NCBI GenBank assembly: GCA_934716785.1
Contig: CAKUYM010000274.1
Location: 1-5,959 of the forward strand
Direction of reading: 5' to 3'
From: an uncultured Bacteroides sp.
GTDB lineage: Bacteria > Bacteroidota > Bacteroidia > Bacteroidales > Bacteroidaceae
DNA: 5,959 nucleotides
Under the pieces are notes generated by a model, which was not told the origin of the DNA, did not search any database, and saw only the letters and a program-made list of their open reading frames with translations. The translations under genes were made by a program, and so were the position numbers. Shown here piece after piece: positions 1-5,959 of the stretch. Each line of letters opens with the position of its first letter. The stretch's first letter is position 1.

Positions 1-88
1 TTATTATCCTTTCACGATGGGAACCTGTGCATTACTCGCCATCCTGTTCCGATATCCGAAACGATATTCGTAAAAAAACGGCGAAATA

Positions 89-119
89 TTTGTCAATCAA
101 AAGAAAAGCCGTATCTTTG
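89..119 (+). promoter_or_regulatory. rpsP promoter, Bacteroidetes sigma-ABfr type
   Basis: A -33 box TTTG at 89-92 is followed after exactly 19 bases by TATCTTTG at 112-119. This fits the Bacteroides consensus of TTTG, 19-21 bases, TAnnTTTG, with all fixed positions matched. Transcription should start a few bases after 119, giving an A/T-rich leader of about 50 bases before the ATG at 180. The leader has no purine-rich Shine-Dalgarno, as is normal in this phylum. The match is seen in the sequence; activity is inferred. Confidence 0.85.
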
Positions 120-179
120 CGCCCGCTATTACGAGATAATGGCATAATTCAAATCAATCATTAAAAACAATTATTTAAA

Positions 180-731
180 ATGGCAACTAGAATCAGATTG
201 CAGAGACACGGACGTAAAAGTTACGCGTTCTATTCAATTGTAATTGCAGACAGCAGAGCACCACGTGATGGTAAATTTACTGAGAAGATTGGTACTTACA
301 ACCCTAACACCAATCCTGCTACAGTAGATTTGAATTTCGACGCTGCATTGGCATGGGTACTGAAAGGTGCGCAACCAACCGACACTGTACGTAACATCCT
401 TTCTCGTGAAGGAGTTTACATGAAGAAACACCTTCTGGGCGGTGTAGCAAAAGGCGCATTCGGAGAAGCAGAAGCTGACGCTAAATTCGAAGCTTGGAAA
501 AACAACAAGCAGACAGGTTTGGCCGCTTTGAAAGCTAAACAAGACGAAGCTAAGAAAGCTGAAGCTAAAGCACGTCTGGAAGCTGAAAAGAAAATCAACG
601 AAGTGAAAGCTAAAGCACTCGCTGAAAAGAAAGCTGCAGAGGCCGCTGCAAAAGCTGCTGCCGAAGCACCTGCAGAGGAAGCCGCAGCTCCGGCTGAAGA
701 AGCTCCTGCAACAGAAGCTGCTGCTGAATAA
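180..731 (+). CDS. rpsP: 30S ribosomal protein S16 with long Ala/Lys/Glu C-terminal tail
   Basis: Structural protein of the 30S ribosomal subunit, which binds 16S rRNA and helps assembly. The start [18 protein letters not shown] and the following [20 protein letters not shown] and DTVRNILS segments are the conserved S16 core, filling about residues 1-88. The protein is 183 aa, roughly twice the usual 80-90 aa. The extra part (about 89-183) is low-complexity: first Lys/Ala/Glu-rich and probably helical or coiled coil, then an acidic Ala/Glu/Pro end. Such tails are common on Bacteroidetes S16. The ATG at 180 lies about 60 bases after a consensus promoter and the core begins at once, so the start is secure. 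The gene has its own promoter and terminator; the E. coli partners rimM, trmD and rplS are not next to it. Confidence 0.97.
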   Translation: MATRIRLQRHGRKSYAFYSIVIADSRAPRDGKFTEKIGTYNPNTNPATVDLNFDAALAWVLKGAQPTDTVRNILSREGVYMKKHLLGGVAKGAFGEAEADAKFEAWKNNKQTGLAALKAKQDEAKKAEAKARLEAEKKINEVKAKALAEKKAAEAAAKAAAEAPAEEAAAPAEEAPATEAAAE

Positions 732-770
732 TTTCGGCGGATTCCGAATAAGAAATCTGGAAAAAGTAAT

Positions 771-808
771 AATCCTCTCCGGTTTACCGGGGAGGATTTT
801 TTCGTTTT
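771..808 (+). terminator. Intrinsic terminator after rpsP
   Basis: Left arm 771-782 (AATCCTCTCCGG) pairs with right arm 787-798 (CCGGGGAGGATT) around a TTTA loop. This gives a 12-bp stem with a single G-T wobble. A run of six T (797-802) overlaps and follows the right arm, then CGTTTT. It sits 40 bases after the rpsP stop and separates rpsP from the fucose operon. Confidence 0.93.
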
Positions 809-809
809 A

Positions 810-826
810 TGCTATAGAACATAGCA
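810..826. repeat. Short perfect inverted repeat upstream of the fucR promoter region
   Basis: TGCTAT (810-815) and ATAGCA (821-826) are perfect inverted arms around AGAAC. The element lies just after the rpsP terminator and about 30 bases upstream of the putative fucR -7 box. It could be an upstream regulator site or a chance hairpin. No T run follows it, so it is not a second terminator. Confidence 0.35.
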
Positions 827-856
827 AATCATTAGTCTGTTTCTGAATAAAATTCC

Positions 857-864
857 TTTCTTTG
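857..864 (+). promoter_or_regulatory. Possible fucR -7 promoter element
   Basis: TTTCTTTG matches TAnnTTTG except for T instead of A at position 2. It lies 41 bases before the fucR ATG and directly abuts the operator-like repeat. No clean TTTG -33 box is found at 19-21 bases upstream; the nearest candidate is TCTG at 836-839, which gives only 17 bases of spacing. A weak core would fit a regulated promoter. The assignment rests on position and the TTTG half. Confidence 0.5.
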
Positions 865-865
865 C

Positions 866-891
866 ATCAGCATAGTTCAGCATAGTTATCA
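866..891. promoter_or_regulatory. Putative FucR operator 1 (two tandem CAGCATAGTT units)
   Basis: Two identical 10-bp units, CAGCATAGTT at 868-877 and 878-887, stand head to tail with no spacer, flanked by AT and ATCA. The 26-bp block 866-891 recurs upstream of fucI at 1918-1943 with 24 of 26 bases identical. It begins just after the TTTG of the putative fucR promoter, so it should cover the transcription start, a place suited to repression. The 10-bp period puts both units on one DNA face. Binding by FucR is inferred from the two copies and their positions. Confidence 0.75.
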
Positions 892-905
892 CCTACAAAA
901 ATAAT

Positions 906-1901
906 ATGAAACGAACTGATAGGAAAGTAACATTCGGACAGCATTCAAGCAAGGTCACGCAATTGGCGGACACTCTTAGCCAAGCTATCTCCAGGAAAGA
1001 GTTTCTTGAGGGAGATTCTTTGCCTTCTATCAATCGGCTGAGCGCACAATACGGAGTATCGCGCGATACGGTATTCAAGGCTTTCCTTGATCTACGCGAA
1101 CGAGGACTGATAGACTCCACTCCCGGAAAAGGCTACTATGTGACGAGCCAAGTGACGAACGTTTTATTGCTCCTCGACCAATATACCCCGTTCAAAGAAG
1201 CATTATACAACAGCTTTGTCAAGCATCTGCCTATTAACTACAAAGTAGACTTGCTGTTTCATCAATATAACGAACGGCTATTCAACACTATCATTCGCGA
1301 ATCCATTGGAAAATACAATAAATACATAGTGATGAATTTTGATAATGAGAAATTCAGCACAGTATTGAATAAGATTAACCCTGCCAGACTGCTACTGCTT
1401 GACTTCGGCAAATTTGAAAAAGCCAAGTATTTCTATATCTGCCAAGATTTTGACGAATTATTCTATCAGGCATTGATGGCACTGAAAGAAAGGATGCACA
1501 AATACCGCCAAATAGTTTTCCTATTTTCAAAAAGCCTGAAACACCCGCAAAGCTGCAAAGAATATTTTGCCCGCTTCTGCGAAGAACAGGGATTTTTGCA
1601 TGAGATACAGGAAGATATAGAGAACTTGACGGTACAAAAGGAAACAGCCTACATTGCCATCAAACAGCAGGATGTGGTAAAAGTTGTGAAACAGGGAAGA
1701 TTAGAGGGGTTGAAATGCGGAAAAGATTTCGGCTTGTTAGCATACAATGATATTCCTTCCTACGAAGTTATCGACGAAGGAATCACTTCATTGAGCATCG
1801 ACTGGGAGATGATGGGAAATGAAGCGGCAAACTTCGTTCTCAATGATACACCTATACAGAAGTATCTGCCTACTGAGGTCAGACTTCGAAAGTCGCTCTA
1901 A
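906..1901 (+). CDS. fucR: GntR-family transcriptional regulator of L-fucose use (FucR)
   Basis: DNA-binding regulator of 331 aa. Residues about 16-79 form a GntR winged helix-turn-helix: a first helix (KVTQLADTLSQAISRKEF), then GDSLPSINRLSAQYGVSRDT with the recognition helix up to about 66, and the wing ending PGKGYYV. Residues about 85-325 look like a degenerate LacI/periplasmic-binding-protein-type sensor domain, ending with a LacI-like ITSLSIDWEMMGNEAANFVL stretch. That makes the layout like AraR rather than FadR or HutC. It is the first gene of the fucose operon, 68 bases before fucI. In B. thetaiotaomicron, FucR at this place is a fucose-responsive repressor (established knowledge). Repeat elements before fucR and before fucI suggest autoregulation and operon control. 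The ATG at 906 is the only good start before the wHTH. Family assignment is very sure; the ligand is inferred from context. Confidence 0.92.
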   Translation: MKRTDRKVTFGQHSSKVTQLADTLSQAISRKEFLEGDSLPSINRLSAQYGVSRDTVFKAFLDLRERGLIDSTPGKGYYVTSQVTNVLLLLDQYTPFKEALYNSFVKHLPINYKVDLLFHQYNERLFNTIIRESIGKYNKYIVMNFDNEKFSTVLNKINPARLLLLDFGKFEKAKYFYICQDFDELFYQALMALKERMHKYRQIVFLFSKSLKHPQSCKEYFARFCEEQGFLHEIQEDIENLTVQKETAYIAIKQQDVVKVVKQGRLEGLKCGKDFGLLAYNDIPSYEVIDEGITSLSIDWEMMGNEAANFVLNDTPIQKYLPTEVRLRKSL

Positions 1902-1909
1902 TTTTTTTT
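1882..1909 (+). terminator. Weak hairpin plus T8 run at the fucR end (possible attenuator)
   Basis: GACTT (1882-1886) and AAGTC (1890-1894) form a 5-bp stem with a CGA loop inside the last fucR codons. After seven bases comes an uninterrupted run of eight T (1902-1909). The stem is short and its gap to the T run is long for an efficient terminator, so at most partial termination is expected. The same T run forms part of the possible fucI -7 element. Confidence 0.3.
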
Positions 1910-1910
1910 G
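1903..1910 (+). promoter_or_regulatory. Possible fucI -7 promoter element
   Basis: TTTTTTTG ends in the TTTG of the Bacteroides -7 box and stands 8 bases before the second operator copy, much as the TTTG before fucR precedes operator 1. The TA half is missing at the right place and no -33 TTTG lies at 19-21 bases upstream. It is proposed mainly because the operator is repeated here. If it is inactive, fucI is transcribed only from the fucR promoter. Confidence 0.35.
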
Positions 1911-1917
1911 CTGCACA

Positions 1918-1943
1918 ATCAGCATAGTTCAGCACAGATATCA
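1918..1943. promoter_or_regulatory. Putative FucR operator 2 (upstream of fucI)
   Basis: Two tandem units, CAGCATAGTT (1920-1929) and CAGCACAGAT (1930-1939), with AT before and ATCA after, match the fucR-upstream block in 24 of 26 positions. The first unit is identical; the second differs at two bases. A more degenerate related stretch, CTGCACAAT at 1911-1919, directly precedes them. The block ends 26 bases before the fucI ATG, where a bound regulator could block a local promoter or act as a roadblock to transcription coming from fucR. Confidence 0.72.
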
Positions 1944-1969
1944 ATTAACTATATAAATTTAAAAAGACC

Positions 1970-3745
1970 ATGAAAAAGTATCCGAAAATCGGGATTCGTC
2001 CCACTATCGACGGTCGCCAAGGTGGCGTTCGCGAAAGCCTTGAAGAAAAGACAATGAACCTGGCTAAAGCAGTAGCCGAGTTGATCAGCAGCAATCTGAA
2101 AAACGGTGACGGAAGTCCCGTAGAGTGTGTGATAGCCGACAGCACTATCGGCCGTGTAGCCGAAAGCGCTGCTTGTGCCGAGAAATTTGAAAGAGAAGGT
2201 GTAGGCTCTACCATCACCGTAACGTCCTGCTGGTGCTATGGGGCGGAAACGATGGACATGAACCCGTATTATCCGAAAGCAGTATGGGGATTCAACGGAA
2301 CGGAGCGTCCGGGAGCTGTATATTTAGCAGCCGTACTTGCCGGACACGCACAAAAAGGTCTGCCCGCATTCGGCATCTACGGACACGATGTTCAGGACTT
2401 GGATGACAATACCATCCCCGAAGATGTAGCGGAAAAGATACTTCGCTTTGCACGCGCCGCACAGGCTGTAGCTACCATGAGAGGCAAATCTTACCTGTCT
2501 ATGGGTAGTGTGTCTATGGGCATTGCCGGGTCAATAGTGAACCCCGACTTCTTCCAAGAATACTTAGGCATGCGCAACGAATCCGTAGACTTGACAGAAA
2601 TTATCCGCCGCATGGAAGAGGGGATTTACGACCACGAAGAATATGCGAAAGCAATGGCATGGACGGAAAAGAACTGCAAAGTAAACGAAGGCGATGACTT
2701 CAAGAACCGTCCTGAAAAACGCAAGACTCGCGAACAGAAAGATGCTGACTGGGAATTTATCGTGAAAATGATGATTATCATGCGAGACTTGATGACCGGA
2801 AACCCCAAACTGAAAGAAATGGGATTCAAAGAAGAGGCTTTAGGACACAATGCCATCGCAGCCGGCTTCCAAGGACAACGCCAGTGGACTGACTTCTATC
2901 CGAACGGTGACTATCCCGAAGCTCTGCTCAATACTTCTTTCGACTGGAACGGTATCCGCGAAGCGTTTGTTGTAGCTACCGAGAACGATGCCTGCAACGG
3001 CGTGGCTATGTTGTTCGGCCACTTACTGACCAACCGTGCTCAAATATTCTCTGACGTACGTACATATTGGAGTCCTGAAGCAGTGAAACGCGTAACAGGC
3101 AAAGAACTGACAGGTTTGGCTGCAAATGGCATCATCCATCTTATCAACTCCGGTGCAACGACTCTCGACGGTTCCGGCCAATCGATAGACGCAGAAGGCA
3201 ACCCGGTGATGAAGGAACCATGGAATCTGACTGACACAGATGTAGAAAACTGTCTGAAAGCAACAACTTGGTATCCGGCAGACCGTGACTACTTCCGTGG
3301 CGGCGGTTTCTCGTCTAACTTCCTGTCAAAAGGCGGAATGCCCGTCACTATGATGCGTCTGAACCTGATTAAAGGTCTTGGTCCCGTCTTGCAAATCGCA
3401 GAAGGATGGACAGTTGAAATCGATCCCGAAATCCACCAGAAACTGAATATGCGTACAGACCCGACATGGCCTACCACTTGGTTTGTTCCCCGCTTGTGCG
3501 ACAAACCGGCTTTCAAAGATGTGTATTCTGTAATGAATAACTGGGGAGCCAACCACGGAGCCATCAGCTATGGACATATCGGCCAGGACTTAATCACCCT
3601 TGCTTCCATGCTGCGTATCCCGGTATGCATGCACAATGTAGAAGATAACGAAATCTTCCGTCCGGCTGCATGGAACGCATTCGGTATGGACAAAGAAGGA
3701 GCAGATTACAGAGCTTGCACCACTTACGGACCTATCTATAAATAA
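1970..3745 (+). CDS. fucI: L-fucose isomerase
   Basis: Cytoplasmic Mn2+-dependent ketol isomerase converting L-fucose to L-fuculose; the family also accepts D-arabinose. The 591 aa equal the length of E. coli FucI, and similarity runs end to end: PKIGIRP near the N terminus, CWCYG (87-91), [10 protein letters not shown] (106-115), SMGIAGS (182-188), FQGQRQWTD near 300 and FVPRLCDKP toward the C terminus. The metal and catalytic residues are all present: Glu338 in VATEND, Asp362 in SDVRTYW and His529 in NWGANHG, matching E. coli Glu337, Asp361 and His528 as I recall them. E. coli FucI is a hexamer with its active site between subunits. The ATG at 1970 follows an A/T-rich leader with no Shine-Dalgarno; PKIGIRP starts at residue 5, as expected. 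First catabolic gene of the operon, 63 bases before fucA. Confidence 0.98.
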   Translation: MKKYPKIGIRPTIDGRQGGVRESLEEKTMNLAKAVAELISSNLKNGDGSPVECVIADSTIGRVAESAACAEKFEREGVGSTITVTSCWCYGAETMDMNPYYPKAVWGFNGTERPGAVYLAAVLAGHAQKGLPAFGIYGHDVQDLDDNTIPEDVAEKILRFARAAQAVATMRGKSYLSMGSVSMGIAGSIVNPDFFQEYLGMRNESVDLTEIIRRMEEGIYDHEEYAKAMAWTEKNCKVNEGDDFKNRPEKRKTREQKDADWEFIVKMMIIMRDLMTGNPKLKEMGFKEEALGHNAIAAGFQGQRQWTDFYPNGDYPEALLNTSFDWNGIREAFVVATENDACNGVAMLFGHLLTNRAQIFSDVRTYWSPEAVKRVTGKELTGLAANGIIHLINSGATTLDGSGQSIDAEGNPVMKEPWNLTDTDVENCLKATTWYPADRDYFRGGGFSSNFLSKGGMPVTMMRLNLIKGLGPVLQIAEGWTVEIDPEIHQKLNMRTDPTWPTTWFVPRLCDKPAFKDVYSVMNNWGANHGAISYGHIGQDLITLASMLRIPVCMHNVEDNEIFRPAAWNAFGMDKEGADYRACTTYGPIYK

Positions 3746-3752
3746 GAGGATC

Positions 3753-3773
3753 TACGATAGTCGTCAAATCGTA
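3753..3773 (+). repeat. Small inverted repeat in the fucI-fucA gap
   Basis: TACGAT (3753-3758) and ATCGTA (3768-3773) can form a 6-bp stem with a 9-base loop, 8 bases after the fucI stop. An alternative ACGA/TCGT pairing (3754-3764) overlaps it. No T run follows, so it is not a terminator. It might stabilise the fucI 3' end or cause processing. The rest of the 63-base gap is A/T-rich with no recognisable promoter. Confidence 0.25.
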
Positions 3774-3808
3774 AGTTATATTAAATAGTAAAATTGTAAA
3801 TAAAAATC

Positions 3809-4447
3809 ATGATTACCAACGAACATATCGAACAGTTTATTGAGCAGGCACATCGCTATGGAAATGCCAAATTGATGCTTTGCAGTAGCGGAAACCTTTC
3901 TTGGCGAATCGGTGAAGAAGCACTGATCTCCGGCACTGGTTCCTGGGTTCCCAACCTTTGTAAAGAAAAGGTTTCTATCTGCAATATTGCCAGCGGTACC
4001 CCCACTAATGGGGTGAAGCCCTCTATGGAAAGCACTTTCCACCTCGGCATTCTTCGTGAACGCCCGGATGTCAATGTAGTGCTTCATTTCCAATCGGAAT
4101 ATGCCACAGCAGTATCCTGCATGAAAAACAAACCTACTAACTTCAATGTTACTGCAGAAATCCCCTGCCACGTAGGTTCTGAGATTCCTATAATCCCCTA
4201 CTACCGTCCGGGCTCTCCCGAACTGGCAAAAGCTGTGGTGGAAGCCATGATCGAACACAACTCTGTCTTATTGACCAATCACGGACAGGTGGTGTGCGGA
4301 AAAGACTTCGACCAAGTGTACGAACGCGCTACTTTCTTCGAAATGGCTTGCCACATCATCATTCAGTCCGGTGGCGATTACTCGGTATTGACACCGACAG
4401 AGATCGAAGACTTGGAAGTCTATGTATTAGGAAAGAAAACAAAATAG
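3809..4447 (+). CDS. fucA: Class II aldolase, L-fuculose-1-phosphate aldolase
   Basis: Cleaves L-fuculose-1-phosphate to dihydroxyacetone phosphate and L-lactaldehyde in the cytoplasm. The 212 aa are close to E. coli FucA (215 aa), and the class II aldolase/adducin fold is clear: SSGNLS (26-31) and SGTGSW (41-46) for phosphate binding, PSMEST (71-76) with catalytic Glu74, a metal site at His93, and TNHGQ (156-160) with His158. Two sites depart from E. coli FucA. The second His of the HxH zinc motif (His94) is Gln95 here (HFQS), and the second Ser of the PSSE motif is Met73. Tyr113 of E. coli seems also unmatched, where this protein reads FNVT. The family is certain; the substrate rests on position between fucI and fucK. 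L-rhamnulose- or L-ribulose-phosphate aldolase activity is less likely in this context. The ATG at 3809 starts a normal-length N terminus; fucK begins 20 bases after the stop. Confidence 0.9.
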   Translation: MITNEHIEQFIEQAHRYGNAKLMLCSSGNLSWRIGEEALISGTGSWVPNLCKEKVSICNIASGTPTNGVKPSMESTFHLGILRERPDVNVVLHFQSEYATAVSCMKNKPTNFNVTAEIPCHVGSEIPIIPYYRPGSPELAKAVVEAMIEHNSVLLTNHGQVVCGKDFDQVYERATFFEMACHIIIQSGGDYSVLTPTEIEDLEVYVLGKKTK

Positions 4448-4467
4448 TATCCGTACATACACATACC

Positions 4468-5898
4468 ATGGAAGATACCAAGAAAAACATATATTTAGCA
4501 GCAGACTTTGGCGGAGGCAGCGGGCGGATCATAGCCGGCTTCCTCTGCCACGGACAGCTGGAACTGGAAGAAGTGCATCGTTTTCCCAACCGCCAGGTCA
4601 AACTCGGCAATCATATCTACTGGGACTTTCCCGCCCTCTTCGAGGAGATGAAAGCCGGATTGAAGATAGCAGTTCAAAAAGGATATAACGTGAAAGGAAT
4701 CGGCATCGACACCTGGGGAGTGGACTTCGGCCTGATTGACAAACATGGCGATCTGCTCGGCAATCCGGTATGCTATCGGGATGCGCGCACAGAGGGAATG
4801 CCGGCGGAAGTATTCAACGTTTTAGATGAGAAAAAGCACTATGCCGACACAGGAATACAAGTGATGGCTATCAACACGCTGTTCCAACTGTACAGTATGA
4901 AGCTGAACCAAGATTCTCAACTGGAACTTGCCCGGCAACTTTTATTCATGCCCGACCTTTTCAGCTATTTCTTGACGGGAGTGGCCAACAATGAATATTG
5001 CATCGCTTCCACTTCTGAATTGCTTGATGCAAGACAACGAAGTTGGTCGCAAGAGACAATACGGGCATTGGGACTTCCCGAACATCTTTTCGGAGAAATC
5101 ATCCAACCGGGAACTATCAGAGGTACTTTAAAAGAAGACATTGCACGAGAAACCGGATTGGGAGCAGTGAATGTCATCGCAGTAGGTTCACATGATACAG
5201 CCAGTGCCGTAGCAGCCGTTCCAGCCACGGAGTACCCCATCGCTTTCCTTAGTTCCGGCACATGGTCACTGTTGGGAGTCGAAGTAGATGAACCTATACT
5301 GACAGAAGAAGCACGATTGGCACAATTCACCAATGAAGGCGGTGTAGAAGGACGCATACGATTTTTGCAAAACATCACAGGTCTATGGATCCTGCAACGC
5401 CTGATGAGTGAATGGAAAACACGCGGTGAGGAACAAAGCTATGACACTATCATTCCGCAAGCTGCCGAAGCTAAGATTGACACCATCATCCCTGTAGACG
5501 ATGCAGCATTTATGAATCCGGAAAATATGGAAGCGGCTCTTATCAATTACTGCAAGGAGCATAAGTTGCAGATTCCCCGGAGTAAAGCGGAAATCGTAAA
5601 ATGCGTACTCCAATCATTGGCTTTCAAATACAGACAGGCAGTAGAACAACTGAACCGTTGTCTACCCTCTCCAATTCGCCGGCTCAATATTATTGGCGGC
5701 GGCTCACAAAACAAACTGCTCAATCAACTGACAGCAGACGAATTGGGTATTCCCGTATATGCCGGCCCGGTAGAAGCTACAGCGATAGGAAATATACTGA
5801 CGCAAGCCATGGCAAAAGGAGAAATTGCCGACCTTCGTGAATTGAGAGATATCGTAGCCCATAGCGTTACACCGCAAGTCTATTACCCTAAAAAATGA
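4468..5898 (+). CDS. fucK: FGGY sugar kinase, L-fuculokinase of RhaB-like type
   Basis: ATP-dependent kinase expected to turn L-fuculose into L-fuculose-1-phosphate. It has 476 aa and a two-domain FGGY fold. The N-terminal phosphate loop AADFGGGSGR spans 11-20. IDTWGVDF (80-87) and YRDART (103-108) line the sugar site. SHDTASA holds the likely catalytic base Asp243. SSGTWSLLG (262-270) and GGGSQNKLLNQL (from 410) bind nucleotide. These motifs, with TNEGGVEGR and NITGLWILQR, match E. coli rhamnulokinase RhaB much better than E. coli FucK, so automatic annotation may call it rhamnulokinase. Its place after fucI and fucA argues for L-fuculose. The reading frame stays open upstream to an ATG at 4294, but those 58 codons overlap fucA in another frame and have no kinase character; the ATG at 4468, 20 bases after the fucA stop, is the right start. 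Confidence 0.9.
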   Translation: MEDTKKNIYLAADFGGGSGRIIAGFLCHGQLELEEVHRFPNRQVKLGNHIYWDFPALFEEMKAGLKIAVQKGYNVKGIGIDTWGVDFGLIDKHGDLLGNPVCYRDARTEGMPAEVFNVLDEKKHYADTGIQVMAINTLFQLYSMKLNQDSQLELARQLLFMPDLFSYFLTGVANNEYCIASTSELLDARQRSWSQETIRALGLPEHLFGEIIQPGTIRGTLKEDIARETGLGAVNVIAVGSHDTASAVAAVPATEYPIAFLSSGTWSLLGVEVDEPILTEEARLAQFTNEGGVEGRIRFLQNITGLWILQRLMSEWKTRGEEQSYDTIIPQAAEAKIDTIIPVDDAAFMNPENMEAALINYCKEHKLQIPRSKAEIVKCVLQSLAFKYRQAVEQLNRCLPSPIRRLNIIGGGSQNKLLNQLTADELGIPVYAGPVEATAIGNILTQAMAKGEIADLRELRDIVAHSVTPQVYYPKK

Positions 5899-5943
5899 AT
5901 GTTCTACCAATCATAGTATAAAACAACAATACCAAGAACAACC

Positions 5944-5959
5944 ATGAAAAATACTAAGC
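5944..5959 (+). CDS. Probable start of the next operon gene (truncated by window end)
   Basis: An ATG at 5944 opens a frame reading MKNTK before the sequence ends. It follows an A-rich, Shine-Dalgarno-less leader (AAGAACAACC just upstream), similar to the other starts here, and lies 45 bases after the fucK stop with no terminator between. In B. thetaiotaomicron the genes after fucK are fucX and the fucose permease fucP, so one of these is expected. Five codons do not allow a family call. Confidence 0.5.

Noticed and set aside
50..67. CGATAT repeated twice at 12-base spacing upstream of rpsP
   Set aside because: Six-base repeats in A/T-rich DNA are expected by chance, and a ribosomal protein promoter with full consensus needs no further element.
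1..163. Two + strand frames are open from the window edge (to stops near 147 and 163), and a short minus-strand frame ends at 1-6
   Set aside because: The open + frames run through the rpsP promoter and have no recognisable protein character. The minus frame meets an in-frame stop near 105, leaving only about 25 codons. Nothing supports an upstream gene.
733..748. Small hairpin TTCGG/CCGAA right after the rpsP stop
   Set aside because: Only five base pairs and no T run; the strong terminator lies at 771-808.
3776..4258. Minus-strand open frame of 160 codons opposite fucA, and similar antisense frames elsewhere
   Set aside because: They lie opposite well-conserved genes, have no recognisable domain and are explained by codon use of the sense strand.
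4294..4467. In-frame upstream extension of fucK starting at 4294
   Set aside because: It overlaps the last half-fucA region in another frame, has an Arg-rich unconserved translation, and the kinase phosphate loop begins 10 residues after the ATG at 4468, as expected for the family.
5895..5921. Tiny 8-codon frame overlapping the fucK stop (ATGA overlap)
   Set aside because: MNVLPIIV is too short to judge, and such overlaps arise by chance; there is no sign of a conserved leader peptide.

Overview
The window looks like chromosome of a gut Bacteroides or a close relative. Three things point there: a textbook Bacteroidetes promoter (TTTG, 19 bases, TATCTTTG) in front of rpsP; A/T-rich leaders without a clear Shine-Dalgarno before every gene; and an S16 ribosomal protein with the long Ala/Lys/Glu tail of that phylum. 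All genes are on the + strand. No RNA gene, mobile element, CRISPR array or phage trace was seen.

Layout. Bases 1-179 hold no credible gene, only the rpsP promoter and leader. rpsP (180-731) is followed by a strong intrinsic terminator (771-808), so it forms a unit of its own. The rest is an L-fucose catabolic operon in the order fucR (906-1901, GntR-type regulator), fucI (1970-3745, L-fucose isomerase), fucA (3809-4447, class II aldolase), fucK (4468-5898, FGGY kinase). A further gene starts at 5944 and is cut by the window edge. The order matches the fucR-I-A-K-X-P operon described in Bacteroides thetaiotaomicron (established knowledge, from memory).

How it works. L-fucose is isomerised to L-fuculose (FucI), phosphorylated to L-fuculose-1-phosphate (FucK) and split to dihydroxyacetone phosphate and L-lactaldehyde (FucA). 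FucR is the likely fucose sensor. The best regulatory signal is a 26-bp element made of two tandem CAGCATAGTT-like units. It occurs twice, just downstream of a TTTG promoter-like element before fucR (866-891) and again before fucI (1918-1943), with 24 of 26 bases identical. I infer that these are FucR operators, giving autoregulation plus separate control of the catabolic genes.

This is mostly a known system rather than a new one. The points worth a second look are the tandem direct-repeat operators, the crowded fucR-fucI junction, an aldolase with Gln where E. coli FucA has a zinc-binding His, and a 'fuculokinase' that reads like a rhamnulokinase (RhaB).
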